Origin: Lachnospiraceae bacterium
GTDB taxonomy: Bacteria > Bacillota_A > Clostridia > Lachnospirales > Lachnospiraceae
DNA: 13,247 nt
Reading direction: 5' to 3'
NCBI GenBank assembly: GCA_017996675.1
Contig: JAGOGN010000025.1
Coordinates: forward strand, 1 to 13,247
The position numbers were made by a program, and so were the translations under genes. A model generated the notes under the pieces. That model ran no database searches, was not told where the DNA came from, and saw only the letters and a list, made by a program, of their open reading frames with translations. Below, piece by piece: positions 6,795 through 13,247 of this stretch; position 1 is the first letter of the stretch, and every line of letters starts with the position of its first letter.

Positions 6795-8915
6795 TTACAT
6801 TGATTTTCTTTCTGCAATTTCTGCCATCTTGGCATCATTTAGTCTTGTATCTCCATGCACTCTCGAATAAGATAAGTATCCATTCATTCGGTCAATTTTT
6901 GTGAGATTCTTACTATTACAAATTGGACAAATATCCATCTCTAATTCTTCATGTCCACAATCATCACAATAGGACAATGATAAATTAACACCTTCATACA
7001 ATCCCATATCCATTGCTCTTCGAACTAAAGTCTTCACTGCGTCTTTATTATAACTGATTGGATACTTCACGTATTGAATTTTCCCACCATTAAATAATTC
7101 CCAGAATCGATACTCTAAATCCTGCTTTTCAATTGGGCTTAAGTCCTCTGATACATGACAGTGAAAACTATTACTTACATATTCACGGTCAGATACATTT
7201 TCAACGATCCCATATTTTTTACGGAACTGTTTGACCTGCAATCCACATAAATTCTCTGCAGGTGTTCCATAAATTGCATATAAAATCTGGTCTTCATCAC
7301 GAAATTCCTGGATTTTCTTATTAATATATTGCATCACGTCTAATGAAAAATCTGCGTCTTCTACTAATGAATTTTTATTATAAAGCTGTTGCAACTCATT
7401 TAATGCAGTAATCCCAAAAGAAGCAGTAGCTGAATCCAAAAGTGGTCTAATTTTATCGTGTAATCCCAGCTTTCCGCCTAAGAAACCACCCTCACAATAA
7501 GCAAGTGGATTGGTCGATGCACGTAGTTCCCCAATATAATCCCTGGTTCTGATATGTAGCTGGCGAATCAGATTCATATAATAATCTAGCACTTCATAAA
7601 AATCTTTATTTTCTTTTCTTGCTTTTGCAAGAATCATTGGTAAATGCAAAGAAATTGCACCCATATTAAATCTTCCAACAAAAACAGGGGTATCCTGCTC
7701 ATTAGCCGGATGCATTCCTCCACGCTCATACCATGGAGAAAGAAATGCTCGACAGCCCATTGGACTAATAATTTTTCCATATTTTTTATACATACTGGCA
7801 ATATAACCTTTTCCAGTCAAACTTAACCAGTCTGGATACATTGTTTTTTGTGAACATTCAATTCCAACCTCAAATACATTTTCCAGCGGTTTTCCAGGTC
7901 CGTGAAGATTTTCATCATACAAAAAGACAATTTTTGGAAAAAGAACTGGCTTTTTATGGCCTTTCTTTCCTTGTCCTTCCATTCTTACTTTCAGCATTGC
8001 AATCGTTGCCATTTGTGCAAAAGGACCCGTTCCACAACCTGCCGTAACAGTTATAAATGGATAATCTCCTCTGGAACTTGCAACGGTATTAAACTTATAT
8101 TCCCATCCTTGGAATCCCTGTCTGAAATCCCGTTCGATATCTTTATGTGCTTCTTCATTTGCTCTTTCTATGGTCACTCCCATATCCAAGTATCTTTTAA
8201 TATACTGTTCGTGAGAACGAATCGCAAAAGGTTCTAAAATCGTTTCCACACTTGGAATGGTAAAACCGCCATATTGCTGACTGGCAGCACTTAACACAAT
8301 ATCTCCAATGACATCAAATGCAACATCTAATGTTTTTGGTTCGTTGTACCACAAATTACCCATTTCAAATCCACCGGTCAATACGTTATTGATGTCAAAA
8401 AGACAACAATTCATCGTATCACGTCTAGCTGACATATCGTGTACATAAATATATCCATCTCGACACGCCTGTATTTCTTCTGTCGTCATGAAAAATTTCT
8501 GATATAACTCTTTATTCAGTTCATTAAAAATCAGACTGCGCTTTGTGGAAACCAAGGCACTGTCTGTATTTGAATTTTCTTTATCTCCAATGTACATAAT
8601 GGACTGACTCTTTTTATAGACATCATCCAGCATCTGTACAAAATCCTGTTTGTAATTTCGATAATCACGATAGCTCTTTGCTACAATGGGACTCACTCTT
8701 TCTAATGCACCTTCCACAACATTATGCATCTGAGCAATCTGAATTTCTTCCAAATCCATTGCATCAATTTTTTCTTCGACGAACTGACAAATAAAATCCA
8801 TTTCCTCTTTTGTAAATTTAACTAGAGCACGATAAGCTGACTTATTCACTGCTACTACTACTTTTTCTACATGAAATTCTTCTCTGGTTCCGTCTTTTTT
8901 TATTACGTATCTCAT
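6795..8915 (-). CDS. nrdD: Anaerobic (class III) ribonucleoside-triphosphate reductase, large subunit
   Basis: NrdD reduces ribonucleoside triphosphates to deoxy forms with a stable glycyl radical and works only without oxygen. The product is 706 aa. An ATP-cone allosteric domain occupies about residues 1-90 (YVIKKDGTREEFHVEKV). Candidate active-site cysteines are in MNCCLFD (C170/C171) and in the finger-loop-like MGCRAFL (C388). Near the end are four zinc-ligand cysteines C650, C653, C663 and C666, then RMNGYL with the probable glycyl radical residue G679. The frame opens at 8945, but the ATG at 8915 begins exactly at the ATP cone and has AGGAGGG five bases upstream. That ribosome site includes the stop codon of the preceding phosphofructokinase gene. 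nrdG follows after 14 bases. Confidence 0.96.
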   Translation of the reverse strand: MRYVIKKDGTREEFHVEKVVVAVNKSAYRALVKFTKEEMDFICQFVEEKIDAMDLEEIQIAQMHNVVEGALERVSPIVAKSYRDYRNYKQDFVQMLDDVYKKSQSIMYIGDKENSNTDSALVSTKRSLIFNELNKELYQKFFMTTEEIQACRDGYIYVHDMSARRDTMNCCLFDINNVLTGGFEMGNLWYNEPKTLDVAFDVIGDIVLSAASQQYGGFTIPSVETILEPFAIRSHEQYIKRYLDMGVTIERANEEAHKDIERDFRQGFQGWEYKFNTVASSRGDYPFITVTAGCGTGPFAQMATIAMLKVRMEGQGKKGHKKPVLFPKIVFLYDENLHGPGKPLENVFEVGIECSQKTMYPDWLSLTGKGYIASMYKKYGKIISPMGCRAFLSPWYERGGMHPANEQDTPVFVGRFNMGAISLHLPMILAKARKENKDFYEVLDYYMNLIRQLHIRTRDYIGELRASTNPLAYCEGGFLGGKLGLHDKIRPLLDSATASFGITALNELQQLYNKNSLVEDADFSLDVMQYINKKIQEFRDEDQILYAIYGTPAENLCGLQVKQFRKKYGIVENVSDREYVSNSFHCHVSEDLSPIEKQDLEYRFWELFNGGKIQYVKYPISYNKDAVKTLVRRAMDMGLYEGVNLSLSYCDDCGHEELEMDICPICNSKNLTKIDRMNGYLSYSRVHGDTRLNDAKMAEIAERKSM

Positions 8916-8920
8916 CGATA

Positions 8921-8928
8921 CCCTCCTA
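8921..8928 (-). promoter_or_regulatory. Ribosome binding site of nrdD, fused with the upstream stop codon
   Basis: The minus strand reads TAGGAGGG: TAG (8928-8926) ends the phosphofructokinase gene and AGGAGGG is the nrdD ribosome site, 5 bases before ATG 8915. Ribosomes ending on the first gene would sit on this site, which favours coupled translation and decides against the longer nrdD reading at 8945. Confidence 0.8.
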
Positions 8929-10161
8929 ACAATTCCTGTTGTCAAAAATCAAATGCTTCGGTATTCCCTGTTCATAGATCAACGTACGCTCTCCCTGAAT
9001 CAGTGGGTATAAGTACTCAATCATATCCAAAGTAACCTGATTGTGTTCCGAATTCATCATATGTATCGGAACTTTTTTCTCTTTATTTGCAACTTCTGAA
9101 ATGGAAACTAAATCATAGCTCACCTGATAAGGTTTTGAAGACTCTCGAATCACTGCTGCCATCTTTCCACTTATGCATGCTACAGCACTCTTACATGCCA
9201 GTTTGCCTAACTCCATAGATTCCTCTATATCTGTCTTACTCTGAAGATGTCCTGCACATCTTTGCATCAGATTCAACTCAATACTACGAACCTTACAACC
9301 AATTCGTTCTTTCAACAAATTTTCGAGAACGCTTGCTGTCCCTGCGACCTGGCAGTGTCCAAACGCATCCAGTCCACTTCCTTTTACTCCCTGTGATAAA
9401 TAATTGCCGTCTTGATCTTTGATGCCTTCACTTACGGCAATTACCAGTCCATCTTTTTTCTGATGCAAACGTTGAATATCTAAAATAAATTGTTCTACAT
9501 CAAAAGGAACTTCACATAAATAAATCAAATCTGGTCCTTCACCTTTGTTCAGTCCTGCTAATGCAGAAGAAGCTGTTAACCATCCAGCATTTCTGCCCAT
9601 GACCTCAACAATGGTGACTGCCTTTGTATTGTATACGCTACAATCTCTGATAATCTCAGAAAAAGTTGTAGCAATATACTTGGCTGCAGAACCAAATCCA
9701 GGACAGTGGTCTGTTCCACAAAGATCATTATCAATGGTTTTTGGCGCACCCATCACATAAAGATCCTCAATTTTATTTTCTTTGCAATATTCAGATAGAC
9801 TCCATACGGTATCCATAGAATCATTTCCACCAATATAAACAAAATATTGAATATCATTCTTTCTAAATACTTCAACAATTTGTTCATATTCTTCTGGCTG
9901 TTGATGAAAATCAGCCATTTTATGTCTACAGGACCCTAATGCTGCTGCCGGTGTCTGCATTAAAATGTCAAGATCATTGGGATGAGACAGTTCTTTTGTT
10001 AAAGAAATAAAATCTTCTTTCAAAACGCCTGTTATCCCATTTCTTGCTCCTAGAACTTCTGTGATTTCAGAATGTTTCAGTGCCTCTAAATATACCCCCG
10101 CAACCGTAGCGTTAATGGCTGCTGTTGGGCCACCTGACTGTGCAACTAATAATTTTCCCAT
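8926..10161 (-). CDS. pfp: 6-phosphofructokinase, probably pyrophosphate-dependent
   Basis: Phosphofructokinases phosphorylate fructose 6-phosphate to fructose 1,6-bisphosphate; PPi-type enzymes use pyrophosphate and are reversible. The product is 411 aa, longer than the roughly 320 aa of the bacterial ATP enzyme. Motifs are SGGPTAAIN (9-17), YIGGNDS (109-115), PKTIDND with the catalytic Asp D144 (140-146), and MGR (188-190). ATP enzymes have GGDGS and PGTIDND; here the two key glycines are replaced by D114 and K141, the pair known to define PPi-dependent enzymes. The donor is inferred from these residues only. Two starts are possible: ATG 10170 directly abuts AAAAGG, while ATG 10161 has that AAGG about 9 bases upstream and opens with MGKLLVAQSGG, so I chose 10161. 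It lies between gpsA and nrdD. Confidence 0.87.
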   Translation of the reverse strand: MGKLLVAQSGGPTAAINATVAGVYLEALKHSEITEVLGARNGITGVLKEDFISLTKELSHPNDLDILMQTPAAALGSCRHKMADFHQQPEEYEQIVEVFRKNDIQYFVYIGGNDSMDTVWSLSEYCKENKIEDLYVMGAPKTIDNDLCGTDHCPGFGSAAKYIATTFSEIIRDCSVYNTKAVTIVEVMGRNAGWLTASSALAGLNKGEGPDLIYLCEVPFDVEQFILDIQRLHQKKDGLVIAVSEGIKDQDGNYLSQGVKGSGLDAFGHCQVAGTASVLENLLKERIGCKVRSIELNLMQRCAGHLQSKTDIEESMELGKLACKSAVACISGKMAAVIRESSKPYQVSYDLVSISEVANKEKKVPIHMMNSEHNQVTLDMIEYLYPLIQGERTLIYEQGIPKHLIFDNRNC

Positions 10162-10182
10162 AGACTTCATCCTTTTCTAACT

Positions 10183-11196
10183 TTATTCTTCAAATGATAA
10201 ATCGGAATGTTCGATTCTCTTATCTCTTAACATTAACTCACGAACTGCTTCGCTAGCTTTCTTTCCTTCAAACAAAACTTCATTAACCTGTTCTACAATT
10301 GGCATTGGAACCTGATATTTCTCGGCAAGTTTTCTAGCAGCTTTCGCAGAATAAACTCCTTCCACTACCATCTGAACTTCTGCCATGGCCTCTTCCATGG
10401 TCTTTCCTTGACCAATTAAAATACCAGCACGACGGTTCCTGCTGTGCATACTTGCACAAGTAACAATCAAATCCCCGATTCCTGAGAGTCCCTGAATCGT
10501 TTCAATATTCGCGCCCATTTTTAAAGCAAGTCGACCAATTTCAGCAATTCCTCTGGTAATTAATGCAGCTTTGGTATTATCACCATATCCCAGTCCATCT
10601 GCCATACCAGCAGCTAAAGCGATGACATTTTTCAAAGATGCACCTAATTCCATTCCTAATAAATCTGGAGTGGTATAAACTCGAAATACATCGTTCATAA
10701 AAATATTTTGAATATACTCTGCTGTTTTTTGTGTGTGAGCCCCTGCAACAACCGTTGTTGGAATCTTTCTTCCCACTTCTTCCGCATGGCTTGGTCCCGA
10801 TAATGCTGCAATGATAGCCTGTGGGATTTCTTCCTCAAAAATTTGAGTCAGCGTCATTAAGGTTTCTTCCTCAATTCCTTTTGATACATTCACAATCAAC
10901 TGTCCATCCTGAACAAATGGAGCCATGAGCTTTGCTGTACTTCTTGTAAAGACAGAAGGCACCGCACATACTAGCATGTCTCTTCCTTTGATTGCTTCTT
11001 CCATATTTGTTGTGAGCTGAATTTTTTCGTCTAATATCACACCTGGTAATTTCTCAGTATGCTCTCTTTTTTCCTGCAGTAGTTGAATTTCGTCTTCCGA
11101 AATAGACCAGATCGTTACATCATGTCCATTTCCTGCTAATACTGTCGCAAGAGCAGTTCCCCAGCTTCCTGCACCAATTACACTGATTTTTTCCAT
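10183..11196 (-). CDS. gpsA: Glycerol-3-phosphate dehydrogenase [NAD(P)+]
   Basis: GpsA reduces dihydroxyacetone phosphate to sn-glycerol 3-phosphate, the backbone of membrane phospholipids. The product is 337 aa, normal for the family. The N-terminal Rossmann motif is VIGAGSWGTA (6-15); NVSKGIE (103-109) holds a conserved lysine; LSGPSHAEEV follows (132-141); the catalytic lysine is probably K189 in ASLKNVIA, followed by GYGDNTKAALITRG (203-216). The open frame extends to 11328, but that part overlaps plsY and does not resemble GpsA. ATG 11196 starts at the first beta strand and has AGGGAGAT upstream, overlapping the plsY stop. It is only 4 bases downstream of plsY, whose product uses the glycerol 3-phosphate that GpsA makes. 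Confidence 0.97.
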   Translation of the reverse strand: MEKISVIGAGSWGTALATVLAGNGHDVTIWSISEDEIQLLQEKREHTEKLPGVILDEKIQLTTNMEEAIKGRDMLVCAVPSVFTRSTAKLMAPFVQDGQLIVNVSKGIEEETLMTLTQIFEEEIPQAIIAALSGPSHAEEVGRKIPTTVVAGAHTQKTAEYIQNIFMNDVFRVYTTPDLLGMELGASLKNVIALAAGMADGLGYGDNTKAALITRGIAEIGRLALKMGANIETIQGLSGIGDLIVTCASMHSRNRRAGILIGQGKTMEEAMAEVQMVVEGVYSAKAARKLAEKYQVPMPIVEQVNEVLFEGKKASEAVRELMLRDKRIEHSDLSFEE

Positions 11197-11200
11197 TTGA

Positions 11201-11875
11201 TTATCTCCCTGTCTGTTCGTGAAGTTCTCCCTTTTTCTTAAAAACAATCTTACGCTCTTCTTTTCGAAGCAAACGAAGAATATTCTGTCGATGGCCCCAA
11301 TAAGCCAATAAGGTGAACATTCCTCCAATTATGTAAATTTCGATTAAATATTGAGTTCCTACATGAAACAATCCCATTTGTCCAGACACAATAATCTGCA
11401 CAAAAAGAGCAGTAATTCCAAGTAAAGATCCCAATGAAACATAGCGTGTAATAATTACGACAATGATAAAGACCATAAGCGGAAGTATCGCAGATGGCCA
11501 GTGAAAGGCAAGAATAAAACCACCTGTACACGCAATTCCTTTTCCACCTTTAAATTTAAGGTAAAAAGGAAAATTATGCCCAATTACAGCACCAAGCCCT
11601 GCATATTCCATCAATAACAAGGTTGCATCTTTTGCAGTCTCATGAAAAAGAAACCAGGTTAAAAGCATTGCTCCCATCGCCTTTAAAATATCTCCGATTA
11701 AAGTAATGATTCCACCTTTGATTCCAAAGGTGCGAAGGGTATTTGTAGTTCCTGCATTTCCACTTCCATACTTTCGAATGTCTACTTTACGAATCTTTCC
11801 ATAAAAATATCCTGTCTGAAACAGTCCGAAAAGATATCCAATTGCCAAAGCAATGAGTCGTTCAAATCCCACCAC
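11201..11875 (-). CDS. plsY: Glycerol-3-phosphate acyltransferase PlsY (acyl-phosphate dependent)
   Basis: PlsY is a membrane enzyme that transfers an acyl group from acyl-phosphate (made by PlsX) to glycerol 3-phosphate, giving lysophosphatidic acid. The product is 224 aa. It shows the family motifs in order: GSGNAGTTNTLR (37-48), GHNFPFYLKFKGGKG (99-113, with the phosphate-binding GGKG), and TRYVSLGSL (143-151). Several hydrophobic membrane segments lie between them (about 5-22, 55-75, 88-105, 127-143, 150-167 and 178-194), with a basic C-terminal tail. The start codon is GTG at 11875 (a second GTG follows directly), supported by AGGAAGGA eight bases upstream. The gap from der is 5 bases. 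Neighbouring gpsA supplies its substrate. Confidence 0.95.
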   Translation of the reverse strand: MVGFERLIALAIGYLFGLFQTGYFYGKIRKVDIRKYGSGNAGTTNTLRTFGIKGGIITLIGDILKAMGAMLLTWFLFHETAKDATLLLMEYAGLGAVIGHNFPFYLKFKGGKGIACTGGFILAFHWPSAILPLMVFIIVVIITRYVSLGSLLGITALFVQIIVSGQMGLFHVGTQYLIEIYIIGGMFTLLAYWGHRQNILRLLRKEERKIVFKKKGELHEQTGR

Positions 11876-11880
11876 TGTGC

Positions 11881-13203
11881 TTATCCTTCCTTTCTTTCAC
11901 GTACTATAAATTTAAGCGATGTACCTCTAAAACCAAATGCATCACGAATTCGGTTTTCTATGTACCTTGTATAAGAAAAATGCATCAGATTTTTGTCATT
12001 TACAAATACTACAAATGTCGGTGGCTTCACAGATGCCTGGGTAATATAAAACAATTTCAAACGCTTTCCCTTATCTGTTGGTGGTTGCTGCATTGCAACT
12101 GCTTCCGTCATGATTTCATTTAACACTCCTGTTGCAACACGCATGGAGTTATTTTCAATTACCACATCAATCATTTCATACAGTTTGCTTAAACGCTGAC
12201 CCGTCTTTGCAGAAATAAATAAAATTTCAGCATAAGACATGAAACTTAAGGTTTCACGGATTTTCTCAGTTTGACGGTAAATCGTTTTATCATCTTTTTC
12301 GATTGCATCCCATTTGTTGACTGCAATAATAATTCCTTTTCCACGTTCGTGAGCGATACCAGCGATTTTAGCGTCCTGCTCTGTAATTCCTTCTGTCGCA
12401 TCAATCACAAGAACGACAACATCCGCTCTTTCCACAGCCGTAACCGCACGAATGATTGAATAGCGTTCAATTTCTTCTTTGATCTTATTCTTTCTTCGTA
12501 AACCTGCAGTGTCAATAAATACATATTCTTTGCCGCTGAATTTAACTGCTGTATCAATGGCATCTCTGGTTGTTCCAGCAATATCAGATACGATTAGTCT
12601 GTTTTCTCCAACTAATTTATTAATAATCGAAGATTTACCTACATTTGGTTTTCCTACAATCGCGATTTTCGGACGTTCATCCTCCACTTCTTCATAAACT
12701 CGCTCTGGGAAATGTTTCACCACTTCATCCAACAAATCACCGATTCCTAATCTGGATGCAGCAGAAACAGGCATTGGATCGCCAATACCTAAATTATAAA
12801 ATTCATATACGTCTGTCAAGTACTTGTCAAAATTATCGACTTTATTTACTACAAGAATCACTGGTTTTTTACTTCTGCGCAAGATATCTGCAACTTTCGC
12901 ATCCGAATCAACTAACCCTTGATGTACATCTGTAATAAACAAAATTACATCTGCTGTCGATATCGCAATTTCTGCCTGTTCTCTCATCTGACTTAAAATA
13001 ACATCCTGTGAATCAGGCTCGATTCCACCAGTATCAATTAACGTAAAATTCATATTTAACCAGTTTACATCTGCATAGATTCGGTCTCTGGTCACACCGG
13101 GTGTATCCTGAACAATTGCAATACGATCGCCTGCTAAAACATTAAAAAGTGTTGATTTTCCAACATTTGGGCGGCCAACGATTGCTACGATTGGTTTACT
13201 CAT
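11881..13203 (-). CDS. der: Ribosome-assembly GTPase Der (EngA), double GTPase
   Basis: Der is a GTPase with two G domains in tandem, needed for maturation of the 50S ribosomal subunit. The product is 440 aa, typical. Domain 1 has GRPNVGKST (10-18), DTPGVTRD (33-40), DTGG (57-60) and NKVD (120-123). Domain 2 has GKPNVGKSS (184-192), DIAGTTRD (207-214), DTAGLRRK (231-238) and NKWD (296-299). The C-terminal KH-like domain ends with [16 protein letters not shown], a characteristic tail. ATG 13203 has TAGGAGAA about 8 bases upstream. It is the first gene of the visible block; what precedes it is outside the window. Confidence 0.98.
   Translation of the reverse strand: MSKPIVAIVGRPNVGKSTLFNVLAGDRIAIVQDTPGVTRDRIYADVNWLNMNFTLIDTGGIEPDSQDVILSQMREQAEIAISTADVILFITDVHQGLVDSDAKVADILRRSKKPVILVVNKVDNFDKYLTDVYEFYNLGIGDPMPVSAASRLGIGDLLDEVVKHFPERVYEEVEDERPKIAIVGKPNVGKSSIINKLVGENRLIVSDIAGTTRDAIDTAVKFSGKEYVFIDTAGLRRKNKIKEEIERYSIIRAVTAVERADVVVLVIDATEGITEQDAKIAGIAHERGKGIIIAVNKWDAIEKDDKTIYRQTEKIRETLSFMSYAEILFISAKTGQRLSKLYEMIDVVIENNSMRVATGVLNEIMTEAVAMQQPPTDKGKRLKLFYITQASVKPPTFVVFVNDKNLMHFSYTRYIENRIRDAFGFRGTSLKFIVRERKEG
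11884..11891 (-). promoter_or_regulatory. Ribosome binding site supporting a GTG start for plsY
   Basis: The minus strand reads AGGAAGGA, 8 bases before GTG 11875. It overlaps the last codons of der. No in-frame ATG is placed near it, so GTG is the natural start. Confidence 0.65.
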
Positions 13204-13247
13204 ATTTCGTTCTCCTATTTTCTATAAAGCTTCCTATTATCCGTTTA
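13204..13247. other. Region upstream of der at the window edge
   Basis: These 44 bases hold the der ribosome site (AGGAG on the minus strand) and A+T-rich sequence. I see no complete -35/-10 pair and no hairpin, so it is not clear whether der starts the transcription unit or continues one from outside the window. Confidence 0.5.

Noticed and set aside
10385..10402. An inverted repeat of CCATGG around six bases inside gpsA.
   Set aside because: It encodes ordinary GpsA residues (EEAMAE), has no T-tract or promoter nearby, and CCATGG is itself palindromic, so it is likely chance.
11197..11328. A 44-residue extension of GpsA.
   Set aside because: It is entirely within plsY or its stop region, lacks a ribosome site, and precedes the conserved Rossmann start.
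11250..11531. A 93-aa minus-strand frame inside plsY.
   Set aside because: It is an out-of-frame shadow of plsY; the PlsY reading carries all family motifs and this one shows none.
1..13247. Any mobile element, CRISPR array, tRNA/rRNA, toxin-antitoxin or defence system.
   Set aside because: Nearly all bases belong to recognisable housekeeping genes on one strand; no repeats, integrase, transposase or non-coding stretch large enough to hold such a system was seen.

Overview
The window is a compact, A+T-rich stretch of bacterial chromosome with twelve protein genes, all on the minus strand, so transcription runs from high to low coordinates. Several things point to an anaerobic Firmicute of the class Clostridia, probably Lachnospiraceae: strong AGGAGG-type ribosome sites, an oxygen-sensitive class III ribonucleotide reductase, a pyrophosphate-type phosphofructokinase, a Fe-S form of PurF, and the pairing of secG with rnr. 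The family-level placement is inference from gene content and sequence style; no rRNA is present to confirm it.

Upstream block (13203 down to 5841). der (ribosome-assembly GTPase), plsY and gpsA (acyl-phosphate pathway to lysophosphatidic acid), a PPi-type phosphofructokinase, nrdD and nrdG (anaerobic ribonucleotide reductase and its radical-SAM activase) and dut (dUTPase) follow each other with gaps of 4 to 21 bases or with overlaps. No promoter or terminator is visible between them, so they look like one transcription unit. It joins ribosome maturation, phospholipid entry, a glycolytic step and dNTP supply, as expected for growth-linked housekeeping genes. NrdD makes deoxyribonucleotides without oxygen, NrdG installs its glycyl radical, and Dut removes dUTP and gives dUMP for thymidylate.

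Purine block (5840 down to 2141). A 103-base gap after dut holds a good sigma-A-type promoter (TTGCAT, 17 bp, TATAAT), flanked by two dyads and a short direct repeat that could be operator sites. It drives purC, purF and purB. purC and purF are joined by a TAATG stop/start overlap. These encode only three of the enzymes of IMP/AMP synthesis; the rest must lie elsewhere.

Secretion and RNA-decay block (2140 down to 1). secG has its own extended -10 promoter, with a perfect 7-bp dyad over the predicted start point, and ends at a strong intrinsic terminator. rnr (RNase R) begins only 32 bases beyond the T-tract and runs off the left edge of the window, losing its C-terminal part.

There is no sign of a mobile element, CRISPR array, tRNA, rRNA, phage or other accessory system. 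No stretch longer than about 105 bases lacks a gene. The main value beyond naming the genes lies in start-site corrections (purB, gpsA, nrdD, secG, dut, purC and pfp are all shorter than their longest open frames) and in the regulatory architecture of the purC, secG and rnr upstream regions.
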